From positions 186,001-250,000 of the forward strand of contig NZ_SKCD01000044.1 in the NCBI RefSeq assembly GCF_006542765.1: a DNA stretch of 64,000 nucleotides, written 5' to 3'. The notes below the pieces were generated by a model. That model was given only the letters and a program-made list of their open reading frames with translations, did no database searches and was not told the DNA's origin. Source of the stretch: Paenibacillus luteus (GTDB lineage Bacteria; Bacillota; Bacilli; Paenibacillales; Paenibacillaceae). Positions within the stretch are counted from its first letter, which is position 1. Each line of letters opens with the position of its first letter. Positions 43,841 through 52,289 of the stretch are shown here, piece after piece. Made by a program: the position numbers and the translations under genes.

Positions 43841-44662
43841 TTATTTTAATGTAATAAAAGGTTTAATGGCTTCTGCCAATGGAATAATAGGCCGGCCTGT
43901 TAATTTTATTAAATCATTAGAGGTGGATGCGGTATCGATTTTTCTTAAAAAGCCATATATCCAATTTTGAATTTGGGGATCGGGCCGAAGGGAAATAAGC
44001 TTTCCGGTTAGCGTCTGGAGGGCAGCGGCCAAATCTGGGAAGGTCCAACCCTGCGGCGCTGCAAGCTCGTAAATGTTATTCACATGCTCGTCCCCTTGCC
44101 GGATAAGCACTTTCGCTGCCGCCCCTGCAAGATCCTGTCGCGTCACGCTGTTGAAGGTCCAGTCTCCCGGAAGATAACGAAGCTCTCCAGCAGCAACGGC
44201 TTCATTTAGGCCAAGCACGCCAACGAAATCGGTATACAGCGCATTTCGAAGAAAGGTATAAGGAATGCCAGTGGCTTGAATAGCGTGCTCCGTTGCCGCA
44301 TGTACGTTAGACGGAATATCCGCGTTATCTCGAATGAAAGCAAAGCTGGTATAGAGGAGTTGGGCCACGCTTGCTTTGTTGGCTGCGTCGATGACTTGCT
44401 TGTGCTGTCGCAAGCGGACGGCATCATCTGAGTTGGAGCTTGAGATGAGGAGGAGCTTGGAAACGCCGGCAAAGGCCCGCCCAAGGGATTCCGGCTGGTC
44501 ATAATCGCAAAATCGTACCTGAATTCCCTGTTCTTCAAAAACACTCGCTTGCTCAAGGTCGCGAACGCAGGCGATGATGCCCTCCGCAGGCTGGCTATGC
44601 ACAAGCTCCTTCAGAATTAAACGGCCTAATTGGCCAGTGGCGCCTGTAATGGCAATGGACAT
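43841..44662 (-). CDS. NmrA/SDR-type NAD(P)-binding oxidoreductase
   Basis: 273-residue cytosolic protein of the atypical SDR (NmrA-like, quinone oxidoreductase QOR2-like) group. The nucleotide-binding motif is ITGATGQLG at about 4-12; RNALYTDFVGVLG and the SVTRQDLAGAAAKVL stretch agree with QorB/YtfG relatives. These enzymes reduce quinones or act as redox-sensing regulators. Its upstream region carries a near-perfect copy of the operator found before the MarR gene, so the MarR protein probably controls it. Confidence 0.85.
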   Translation of the reverse strand: MSIAITGATGQLGRLILKELVHSQPAEGIIACVRDLEQASVFEEQGIQVRFCDYDQPESLGRAFAGVSKLLLISSSNSDDAVRLRQHKQVIDAANKASVAQLLYTSFAFIRDNADIPSNVHAATEHAIQATGIPYTFLRNALYTDFVGVLGLNEAVAAGELRYLPGDWTFNSVTRQDLAGAAAKVLIRQGDEHVNNIYELAAPQGWTFPDLAAALQTLTGKLISLRPDPQIQNWIYGFLRKIDTASTSNDLIKLTGRPIIPLAEAIKPFITLK

Positions 44663-44807
44663 AACTATTCATCCTTTCTTTTTTTCTGTAAATGCTCTTG
44701 CTTTCATGCGGGTGCTGCGGTGAAAAGTAGGAGTGAATAAGTGAGTGGTTAAGTTCGCAACTCAAGACGATGAACATAAACCTTCCTAATTTAAATGGTT
44801 TGGATAG

Positions 44808-44825
44808 TAGTTGAGGACTTAACTA
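44808..44825. promoter_or_regulatory. MarR operator copy 2 (NmrA gene)
   Basis: TAGTTGAGGACTTAACTA, one base off the perfect palindrome seen at 45334-45351 in reverse. It lies in the MarR/NmrA intergenic region, about 145 bp before the NmrA start. Confidence 0.65.
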
Positions 44826-44843
44826 AATGAGCGAAAAGCCGCA

Positions 44844-45326
44844 TCACGGATGATTTAGCTTCTTTAGTAACGTAAATAACTGGTTCAATTCTTGCTCGCT
44901 AAGCTTGCTCATCTTGTCCGTAATGCCTTGGCGGTTCTCGGGCAAATGCTGAAGCAAGAGGCTCTGTCCTTCCGTGGTAATGGAAATAATCGTTTTTCGG
45001 CCGTCCTGCGGGTGGCTGGCTCTGCGAATGAGTCCTTCACTCTCGAGCGGAGTAAGCAGAAGCGTAATATTGGATTTGGTCACGCCGATTTTTTTGGCAA
45101 GCATGGAGGGGAGGATAGTTCCGCCTTCCTTCATAATCTCCACGAGAAGCCGAATCCGGGCGCCGTTTTGACCTTTGGATTGCCAATATTTCTCCGAAAC
45201 GTCGACTAATCTTGCCGTTGCTTCCACCAAAGAGAAAAAAACCTTCGTATGCAGGGGCAATTCGAGCACATAGGCTTGAAGCTCGTTCTTTGTTTCCTCT
45301 GTAAAGTCCATATCAGGAGTCACCAC
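44844..45326 (-). CDS. MarR family transcriptional regulator
   Basis: 160-residue winged-helix regulator. HTH region SMLAKKIGVTKSNITLLLTPLESEGLIRRA followed by the wing PQDGRKTIISITTEGQSLL is typical. Flanking helices form the dimer. The start codon is in line with GGTGGTGA. A perfect 18-bp palindrome sits just upstream (autoregulation) and a nearly identical one before the NmrA reductase gene downstream. Confidence 0.9.
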   Translation of the reverse strand: MVTPDMDFTEETKNELQAYVLELPLHTKVFFSLVEATARLVDVSEKYWQSKGQNGARIRLLVEIMKEGGTILPSMLAKKIGVTKSNITLLLTPLESEGLIRRASHPQDGRKTIISITTEGQSLLLQHLPENRQGITDKMSKLSEQELNQLFTLLKKLNHP

Positions 45327-45333
45327 CGTTATA

Positions 45334-45351
45334 TAGTTAAGTCCTTAACTA
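45334..45351. promoter_or_regulatory. MarR operator copy 1 (own gene)
   Basis: TAGTTAAGTCCTTAACTA, perfect inverted repeat with a 2-base centre, eight bases upstream of the MarR start codon. Position and match to 44808-44825 indicate an autoregulatory operator. Confidence 0.72.
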
Positions 45352-45413
45352 AAATGAATGTACTACAGCCAAAGGACTTCTGTCAAATCAAAATTATATT
45401 TCTCACAATCTCG

Positions 45414-45443
45414 AATTCATTCAGCAGATTGCATAAGTCATGC
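45414..45443 (+). repeat. Direct repeat copy 1 flanking the bce-like module
   Basis: 30 bases that match 50142-50171 at 25 positions; the shared core is GCATAAGTCATG. Looser similarity continues on both sides. It precedes the response regulator gene. Confidence 0.6.
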
Positions 45444-45521
45444 TTCCTAGAGTCCTTCTATTTGCTATCTAGATTGTGTAAATATTTTACTATAGAATTA
45501 GATGTAAAAAATGTGTGGTGA

Positions 45522-46223
45522 ATGACTCTGTTTAAGCTATTGTTAATTGAAGATGATACGACGCTTTTTAAAGAGATCAAAGAACGATTATCGCTTTGGT
45601 CCTACGATGTGTATGGGATTCGCGATTTTAGCCAGGTGATTCAAGAATTCACATCTATTCAGCCTGACTTAGTCGTAATTGATATTCAATTACCCAAATT
45701 TGATGGATTTCATTGGTGCAGACTCATTCGAGCTAACTCCAACATCCCGATTATATTTTTATCCTCACGCGACCACCCTACGGATATCGTCATGTCTATG
45801 CAGCTTGGTGCCGATGATTTTATTCAAAAACCCTTTCATTTCGATGTGTTGATTGCAAAGGTACAAGCCATTCTTCGTCGCGTCTATAATTACAATTCCG
45901 AGAAAAACGAGCTCAAAACATGGTGCGGTGCAGCTGTCGATTATGAGCGAAATACAGTGATGAATGCTGAAGGCACCGTAGAGCTAACTAAAAATGAAGT
46001 ATACATACTCAAGTTGCTTATTGATAAAAAAAATAAAATTGTAAGCCGTGACGAAATCATTAACCATTTGTGGAATGACAAACGTTTCATTAGCGACAAT
46101 ACGCTTACTGTCAACGTTAACCGTCTACGCAAAAAGCTCGACGAGCTTGGCTTGGGCGTGAACATTGAAACGAAAGTAGGACAAGGCTATATGGCGACTG
46201 AAGAGGCGAATGGCTATGATTAA
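45522..46223 (+). CDS. BceR-like response regulator
   Basis: 233-residue OmpR-type response regulator. Receiver domain about 4-118 with phosphoryl-accepting Asp54 (VVIDIQLP), the acidic pair EDD at 10-12 and the Lys in FIQKPF. Winged-helix output domain about 130-228 (LTKNEVYILKLLIDKKNKIVSRDEII...NTLTVNVNRLRKKLDELG). It is first of four coupled genes that form a Bce-type peptide-antibiotic sensing and resistance module. The module's base composition is visibly more AT-rich than the glycan genes around it. Confidence 0.92.
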   Translation: MTLFKLLLIEDDTTLFKEIKERLSLWSYDVYGIRDFSQVIQEFTSIQPDLVVIDIQLPKFDGFHWCRLIRANSNIPIIFLSSRDHPTDIVMSMQLGADDFIQKPFHFDVLIAKVQAILRRVYNYNSEKNELKTWCGAAVDYERNTVMNAEGTVELTKNEVYILKLLIDKKNKIVSRDEIINHLWNDKRFISDNTLTVNVNRLRKKLDELGLGVNIETKVGQGYMATEEANGYD

Positions 46224-47220
46224 ACGATACCTAATTGAAAGACGCAGCTGGATCGCTTTATTTCTAATCATGCAGCTAATCGTTATCTTTGTATCTTTTA
46301 TGGATGCAGCGGTCCCGCTAGCTTCCATGCTCTATATCGTTTATTTGTCCCTAATCATCTTTATTTTATTTTTTTTTAGTCGCTACCACATAGAGACGAA
46401 ATATTACAAAAGTCTAGAAGAGCAAAATGAAAGTCTCGATTTATCGCGAATAAGCATGCCTGATCGTCCGTTTGAACAAATCATTGAAACCTGTATAATT
46501 AACCAAGTCCAATATTCAAAACAAGCTTCGGCGCAAAATCAGATGACTTTGGAGCAGGAAAAGGATGACTTGCTTGCTTGGATTCATGAAGTGAAAACAC
46601 CTTTAACAGCCATGAGTTTAATGATCGATCGTATGGATGATGACACGATGAAATCAAATTTGACCTATGAATGGCTGCGAATCCATCTTTTGCTTGACCA
46701 ACAGCTTCATCAAAGACGAATTCTTTTTATTGAGAATGATTTATTTATGGAGAACACCGAGTTAGAAACGGTCATATTCAATGAAATCAAAACGCTGCAA
46801 TCCTGGTGCATTCAGAAAGGGATCGGCTTTGATATCGAATTAGAAGCAGCTACCGTTGTAAGTGATGCCAAATGGGTCGCCTATATTATTAGGCAACTGC
46901 TAACTAACGCTGTGAAATATAGTGAAGCCACAGATATTACGATTACTAGTTATAAACACGCTGATCAGACTATTCTTAAGGTGCGAGATTACGGTCGAGG
47001 TATTGACCCTAGAGATTTGCCACGCATATTTGATAAAGGCTTCACATCAACTGCGATTCATCGAGACATCACCGCTACAGGGATGGGCTTATATTTGGCC
47101 AAAAAAGCAGCTTTGTCTTTATTTATCCATATTCATGTGGAATCCATACTTGGTGAAGGCACGACCGTTACACTCACTTTTCCGCAAAAAAATGAATTTG
47201 TTCGAATTACAAGCATGTGA
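46210..47220 (+). CDS. BceS-like intramembrane-sensing histidine kinase
   Basis: 336-residue kinase with two closely spaced membrane helices (about 13-31 and 36-58) and almost no outer loop, the hallmark of kinases that sense through a partner ABC permease. The catalytic His is in WIHEVKTPLTAM (about 126). The ATPase part shows TNAVKYS, VRDYGRGID and ATGMGLYLAKKAA. It overlaps the regulator gene by 14 bases. Confidence 0.92.
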   Translation: MAMIKRYLIERRSWIALFLIMQLIVIFVSFMDAAVPLASMLYIVYLSLIIFILFFFSRYHIETKYYKSLEEQNESLDLSRISMPDRPFEQIIETCIINQVQYSKQASAQNQMTLEQEKDDLLAWIHEVKTPLTAMSLMIDRMDDDTMKSNLTYEWLRIHLLLDQQLHQRRILFIENDLFMENTELETVIFNEIKTLQSWCIQKGIGFDIELEAATVVSDAKWVAYIIRQLLTNAVKYSEATDITITSYKHADQTILKVRDYGRGIDPRDLPRIFDKGFTSTAIHRDITATGMGLYLAKKAALSLFIHIHVESILGEGTTVTLTFPQKNEFVRITSM

Positions 47221-47231
47221 CAATAATGTCA
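47218..47231. promoter_or_regulatory. BceR-type binding site
   Basis: TGACA-ATAA-TGTCA, matching the inverted repeat TNACA-N4-TGTAA known for BceR-type regulators. It overlaps the end of the kinase gene and precedes the ABC ATPase gene by about 90 bp, where inducible bceAB promoters usually sit. Confidence 0.65.
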
Positions 47232-47321
47232 TATGCTTTTTATATTTTGTTCGGACAATCGAAGGATGAACAGAACGGACCCATTTATAATAAAGCTAAC
47301 GAGAAAAGGGAGTGTGTCGAT

Positions 47322-48083
47322 ATGGTAATTCTTGAAGCAAATAAAATTCACAAAATATATGGTAACAAGTTCAACAAACATGAAGTATTAAAAGGTTTGG
47401 ATGTTCGGATTGAAAAGGGCGAATTTGTGAGCATCATGGGATCTTCAGGCTCAGGGAAAACGACATTACTCAACGTTCTGTCATCGATCGATCATATTAG
47501 CAGCGGCACCATTACAATTGAAGGAAAAGAAATTTCCGGCATGAAAGAGAAGCAGCTGGCTGAATTTCGAAAAAGTCATTTGGGGTTTGTCTTTCAAGAG
47601 TATAACCTGCTTGACACATTGACGGTTAAGGAAAACATTCTTTTACCCTTATCCATTACAAAGACGCCGAAAAAAGAAGCCGAGCTGCGGTTTCAAACTC
47701 TTGCAAACGAGCTTGGTATTTATGATCTAAAAGACAAGTATCCAAACGAAATTTCAGGCGGTCAAAAACAACGCACCTCCGCGGCACGAGCGTTTATCCA
47801 TGAACCGAGCATTATTTTTGCTGACGAGCCGACTGGCGCACTTGATTCCAAATCTGCCTCAGACTTATTGAATAAACTAAGTGATTTAAATCAAAAGCTG
47901 AAATCTACGATCGTTATGGTCACTCATGACCCCGTTGCAGCAAGCTATTGCAGCAGAGTTATATTTATTAAAGACGGTCAAATCTTCACACAGCTAAATA
48001 AAGGAGAAGAAACAAGACAAGCTTTCTTCAGCGACATCATGAAAACACAGAGTGTTTTGGGTGGGGTACAAAATGAACATTAA
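47322..48083 (+). CDS. BceA-like ABC transporter ATPase
   Basis: 253-residue ATPase. Walker A GSSGSGKT at 40-47, Q-loop VFQEYNLLD, signature EISGGQKQRTSAARA, Walker B IIFADEPTGALD, and the switch TMVTHD region (VMVTHDPVAASYC). The frame extends upstream to 47217, but the domain begins at MVILEANKIH and AAAAGGGAG precedes ATG 47322. It pairs with the large permease that follows, overlapping it by 11 bases. Confidence 0.93.
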   Translation: MVILEANKIHKIYGNKFNKHEVLKGLDVRIEKGEFVSIMGSSGSGKTTLLNVLSSIDHISSGTITIEGKEISGMKEKQLAEFRKSHLGFVFQEYNLLDTLTVKENILLPLSITKTPKKEAELRFQTLANELGIYDLKDKYPNEISGGQKQRTSAARAFIHEPSIIFADEPTGALDSKSASDLLNKLSDLNQKLKSTIVMVTHDPVAASYCSRVIFIKDGQIFTQLNKGEETRQAFFSDIMKTQSVLGGVQNEH

Positions 48084-50019
48084 TGACCTGATGTTCCGAA
48101 ATTTGCGAAAAAATTTAAAGAACTATTATCTTTATGTTTTCGCTTTAGTTTTCAGTGCCGCACTTTATTTCGCGTTTGTCACTCTGCAATTTGACCCTTC
48201 GATGGATGAAGTCAAAGGTTCCATTAAAGGAGGCGCTGCCATTAAGGCAGCCTCTGTCGTCCTTGTTGCTATCGTTTCTATATTTCTGTTATACGCCAAT
48301 AACATCTTTATCAAACGACGCAGCAAAGAGATTGGCTTGTTTCAGCTTATTGGAATGACTAAACATAAAATCTTTCGTATTTTGACTGCTGAGAACTTTA
48401 TTCTTTATTTCAGTTCATTGATACTCGGGATATTCGCGGGATTTTCCGTATCCAAATTGCTTATTATGATGTTATTTAAAATAATTGGCGTCTATGACAT
48501 AGCAGAGCTTCATTTTTCAACGAATGCTTTAATCCAAACACTCATTGTGTTTTCTGTGATTTATCTCTTTATTATGCTTATGAATTATAAATTCATCAGA
48601 AGACAAACCATATTATCTTTATTCAAAGCCACTTCTGTAGCAGAAGGAAGAGTTAAGAAGATGTCATTCCTCGAAATGCTAATGGGCGTAGTCGGATTGA
48701 CATTAATCGCTATAGGCTATTACGTTTCTTCAAAACTATTTGGCGGGGACTTCGTCTCGATGACAGAGCTATTCGCTGCGATGGTATTTATATTGGGCTC
48801 CGTTATTATCGGTACTTACTTGTTCTATAAAGGATCTGTCGGCTTTATATTTAATATGATTCGGAAGAAAAAGAATGGTCATCTGTCGATTAACGATGTC
48901 ATGTCTTTATCCTCCATCATGTTTCGAATGAAATCAAATGCGGTATTGTTGACTATTATTACAACCGTATCCGCGCTTGCAATTGGTCTTTTATGTTTAA
49001 GCTATATTTCCTATTACTCAGCGGAAGCATCGGCCAAAAGTTATGTCCCTGATGATTTCTCAATTACAAACCTACAAGACGCTGACAAATTCAAAGCAGC
49101 ATTAACGGCTAAAAACTTGTCGTATACCGAAAAAATAATTGAGGTAGTGCAAGCAAATATCAATATGAAGAGTATTTTGAAAACAGAATTGGACGGATTG
49201 AACATCGATCCGAATATTGTTACTTCCGCCGTTATCAGTGAACAAGCCTTCGATGGCTTGAATCTATCGGCAGACGAAGCCCTTCTCACAAAATCGAGCG
49301 ATATGATGCAAAAATTTATGGAATTAGATAACGCTGGTCCGATTGAGCTACAAGGCATGAGCGAAGTTATTCCGTTGTCGTATAAAGAAACAAATCGAGA
49401 GTCACCGGTTTCATGGTCTTTCAGAAGCGGCGGCTTGCCCGTTTTGATTGTCGATGAAACGATTTTTAATCGCTTGAAACAAGATTTAAATCCAGTTATT
49501 CAGAAAAAATCTTCTATTTATGTTGGAATTGAGATGGACGATAAAACAAATGTGGAAGAAGCGAATGAGATTTTTAACGAATTAGGGTTTAATACGATTA
49601 ATGCTTATGATTCTCAAATTGGTGTGCGCGACCATCAGAAGCTTAACATGGGGCTCATTATGTTTATCGTTGGTTTTCTCGGATTAACGTTCCTCATCAC
49701 CTCCGGTTGTATTCTTTATTTTAAACAAATGGATGAAAGTGAAGAAGAAAAATCGAGTTATACGATTCTCAGAAAGCTAGGCTTCACACAGGTGGATTTG
49801 CTAAAAGGTATCCAAATGAAGCAGCTGTTTAATTTTGGAATACCATTAATCGTTGGCCTGCTTCATAGTTATTTCGCTGTCCAATCCGGCTGGTTTTTAT
49901 TCGGAACTGAGCTTTATGCACCTATGATTATTGTCATGGTACTGTACACGGCATTGTACTCAGTTTTCGGAATACTCTCTGTGATTTATTACAAAAAAGT
50001 AATCAAAGAGTCGCTTTAA
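48073..50019 (+). CDS. BceB-like ABC permease
   Basis: 648-residue permease with an FtsX-type layout: ten membrane helices and a large extracellular domain (about 330-520) between helices 7 and 8, typical of BceB. Conserved stretches include FIKRRSKEIGLFQLIGMTKHKI near helix 2 and SSYTILRKLGFTQVDLLKGI. It senses and removes peptide antibiotics bound to lipid-cycle intermediates in relatives; the actual drug is unknown. GGGTGGGG precedes ATG 48073, and earlier in-frame codons are less well placed. Confidence 0.93.
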   Translation: MNINDLMFRNLRKNLKNYYLYVFALVFSAALYFAFVTLQFDPSMDEVKGSIKGGAAIKAASVVLVAIVSIFLLYANNIFIKRRSKEIGLFQLIGMTKHKIFRILTAENFILYFSSLILGIFAGFSVSKLLIMMLFKIIGVYDIAELHFSTNALIQTLIVFSVIYLFIMLMNYKFIRRQTILSLFKATSVAEGRVKKMSFLEMLMGVVGLTLIAIGYYVSSKLFGGDFVSMTELFAAMVFILGSVIIGTYLFYKGSVGFIFNMIRKKKNGHLSINDVMSLSSIMFRMKSNAVLLTIITTVSALAIGLLCLSYISYYSAEASAKSYVPDDFSITNLQDADKFKAALTAKNLSYTEKIIEVVQANINMKSILKTELDGLNIDPNIVTSAVISEQAFDGLNLSADEALLTKSSDMMQKFMELDNAGPIELQGMSEVIPLSYKETNRESPVSWSFRSGGLPVLIVDETIFNRLKQDLNPVIQKKSSIYVGIEMDDKTNVEEANEIFNELGFNTINAYDSQIGVRDHQKLNMGLIMFIVGFLGLTFLITSGCILYFKQMDESEEEKSSYTILRKLGFTQVDLLKGIQMKQLFNFGIPLIVGLLHSYFAVQSGWFLFGTELYAPMIIVMVLYTALYSVFGILSVIYYKKVIKESL

Positions 50020-50031
50020 TGAATTAAACCG

Positions 50032-50065
50032 ACCACCCCAGTACATAGGTACTGGGGTGGTTTTG
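50032..50065 (+). terminator. Terminator of the bce-like module
   Basis: ACCACCCCAGTA pairs with TACTGGGGTGGT followed by TTT, 13 bases after the permease stop. Confidence 0.9.
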
Positions 50066-50141
50066 AGTTTTTATACATAAAAACATCTAAACCTCATGAA
50101 CTTGTGATCGGTTTATGCAAGCATAAATTATCATAATTTTC

Positions 50142-50171
50142 AATTTATTCAGCGATTTGCATAAGTCATGT
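50142..50171 (+). repeat. Direct repeat copy 2 flanking the bce-like module
   Basis: Partner of 45414-45443 (25 of 30 bases equal). The gap from 50066 to 50373 otherwise shows nothing recognisable except AT-rich sequence and the RBS of the next gene. Confidence 0.6.
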
Positions 50172-50373
50172 AGATTGAACTTCTCATTTTCATTTTAGAT
50201 CATAGACCGTTTCTTCTTGTAGCATTCAACTTATTGAATAACAAGATTTTGTTAGCTCATTCAAGGGTTTTGCAAGTATTTTTTAATGAGTTCAAACGGA
50301 GCAGGCCGTATAGTTAGGGTTAGTTGCCGAGCTTGGACCGAGCAAGATGAGCAGATAGAGGAGTGGCTGACCA

Positions 50374-51351
50374 TTGAAAGTGAATGTTGAGAGTTTGCAA
50401 GCAAAGCAGGATAAGGCGAGTTTAGGGCTGCGGCTGAAATTCAAGCTGTTGAACGAAGGCAAGCTTTTAAAGAGAGATTTGTTTCTCTACCTGCTAGTAT
50501 TTCCCGGGCTATTATATTTCCTTGTCTTTAAGTACATTCCGATGTGGGGCGTGTTGATTGCCTTTCAGGAGTATTCGCCTTACTTAGGTTTTTTGCACAG
50601 TGAGTGGGTAGGCTTTGAACATTTTCAACGATTGTTTTCCAATCCTGAATTTTACAGAATATTCAGAAATACGATGGCGATCAACCTGTTAAGCCTCGTT
50701 TTTTTCTTTCCGCTGCCGATCATTCTTTCCTTAATGATGAACGAGCTAAGGCTGCAATGGTTTAAGAAAACGATTCAATCCATCGTTTATTTGCCCCATT
50801 TTCTATCCTGGGTCGTTATCGTTGGCATGAGCTTTCTGATGCTCTCGCAATCGGAGGGAGTTATCAATCAGCTTCTGGTCGTATTCGGATATGAAAAAAT
50901 CGATTTTCTGACGAACCCCGATTATTTCTGGATTCTTCTAACGCTTCAATCGATTTGGAAAGAAGTGGGCTGGGGAACGGTCTTGTTCCTCGCGGCCATT
51001 GCAGGTGTCGATACGCAGCAATATGAGGCCGCCAAGCTGGACGGTGCAGGCAGGCTGAAGCAAATGTGGCATGTTACGCTGCCGGCGATTCGCAACGTTA
51101 TTATTATTCTGCTCATCCTGCGCATCGGACACATCATGGATGTTGGGTTCGAGCAAGTGTATCTGATGATGAATGGTGCAGTGTCAGAGGTGGCTGAGGT
51201 GTTCGATACGTATGTGTACCGAGTCGGTATTTTGCAGGCACAGTTCAGCTACAGTACGGCAGTTGGCTTGTTTAAATCCTTTATTGGCGTAGCGTTGGTC
51301 ATCTTTGCCAACTGGCTGGCGAAAAAAATGGGCGAGGATGGTGTTTATTAA
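50374..51351 (+). CDS. Carbohydrate ABC transporter permease (LplB/YteP type), second system
   Basis: 325-residue permease with six helices. FPGLLYFLVFKYIPMWGVLIAFQEY opens the transport domain and QYEAAKLDGAGRLKQMWHVTLPAI is the ATPase-coupling loop. The start is TTG with GAGGAG upstream. It shares a 1-base overlap (TTAATG) with the next permease. First gene of a five-gene operon. Confidence 0.93.
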   Translation: MKVNVESLQAKQDKASLGLRLKFKLLNEGKLLKRDLFLYLLVFPGLLYFLVFKYIPMWGVLIAFQEYSPYLGFLHSEWVGFEHFQRLFSNPEFYRIFRNTMAINLLSLVFFFPLPIILSLMMNELRLQWFKKTIQSIVYLPHFLSWVVIVGMSFLMLSQSEGVINQLLVVFGYEKIDFLTNPDYFWILLTLQSIWKEVGWGTVLFLAAIAGVDTQQYEAAKLDGAGRLKQMWHVTLPAIRNVIIILLILRIGHIMDVGFEQVYLMMNGAVSEVAEVFDTYVYRVGILQAQFSYSTAVGLFKSFIGVALVIFANWLAKKMGEDGVY

Positions 51352-52250
51352 TGCGTGAAGCTCCTGTATCTACGATTCGCGAGAGCAGGTTTGACCGGCT
51401 ATTTGGCGCCTTCAACGTCACGGTTTTGCTGCTGGTTGGATTGGTGTGCCTGTTCCCTTTCTATTATGTATTTGTCATTTCATTTACAACGCCGGAAGAA
51501 TACCGTCAGGGAGGGCTGCTGCTATTCCCAAAAACATGGACACTTGTTTCCTATGAATATTTGCTTTCCACCTCAACCTTTATGAGAGCAACCGGCATTA
51601 GCGCGTTTCTAGCGGTTGTTGGAACCTTATGCAGCCTGGTGATTACATCCTCCTTGTCTTATGGACTTTCGCGAAAGCGGATGAGAGGCAGAAAGCCGTT
51701 GATGTTTCTTATTTTGCTTACGACCTTGTTTAATCCCGGCATCATTCCCGGCTATCTGGTGGTGAAGGAGCTTGGCATGATTGACAGCTTATGGTCGCTC
51801 ATCATTCCCGTTATGACGAGCGGGTGGTATGTGCTGTTGATGAAAGGCTTCTTCGATTCGATACCCGTTGGTCTGGAAGAGGCTGCACGCATCGATGGCT
51901 GCAATGATATGAGCGTGTGGTTCCGTATTATTTTGCCGCTATCGCTCCCATCGCTCGCCGCATTCGGTTTGTTCTATGCTGTTTCGTATTGGAACACGTT
52001 TTTTAATGCCGTGCTGTTTATCAATGATACAGCAAAATGGCCGCTGCAAATTTTATTGCAAAATATGCTAATTGATTCTTCAACGGCCATGGGCGGGGCA
52101 GCGGCAAGCGACACCGGCATGGCAAGCATTCCATCGGAAACGAAAAAAATGGCGGCTGTCATTATTTCGACGATTCCTATTCTTCTGGTATATCCATTCC
52201 TGCAAAAGCATTTTGCCAAAGGGGCCATGGTTGGCTCCGTCAAGGAATGA
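51351..52250 (+). CDS. Carbohydrate ABC transporter permease (LplC/YtcP type), second system
   Basis: 299-residue permease with six helices, coupling loop GLEEAARIDGCNDMSVWFRIILPLSLPSLAAFG and the tail KHFAKGAMVGSVKE characteristic of the LplC/YtcP group. It works with the preceding permease and the following lipoprotein; the ATPase is encoded elsewhere. Confidence 0.93.
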   Translation: MREAPVSTIRESRFDRLFGAFNVTVLLLVGLVCLFPFYYVFVISFTTPEEYRQGGLLLFPKTWTLVSYEYLLSTSTFMRATGISAFLAVVGTLCSLVITSSLSYGLSRKRMRGRKPLMFLILLTTLFNPGIIPGYLVVKELGMIDSLWSLIIPVMTSGWYVLLMKGFFDSIPVGLEEAARIDGCNDMSVWFRIILPLSLPSLAAFGLFYAVSYWNTFFNAVLFINDTAKWPLQILLQNMLIDSSTAMGGAAASDTGMASIPSETKKMAAVIISTIPILLVYPFLQKHFAKGAMVGSVKE

Positions 52251-52289
52251 GAGATATAATAAAAAGATCATCAGGGAGGCAAACAAAGT

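Noticed and set aside
45249..45521. Plus-strand frame ahead of the response regulator gene
   Set aside because: It runs antisense through the MarR gene start and operator and shows no RBS or conserved pattern.
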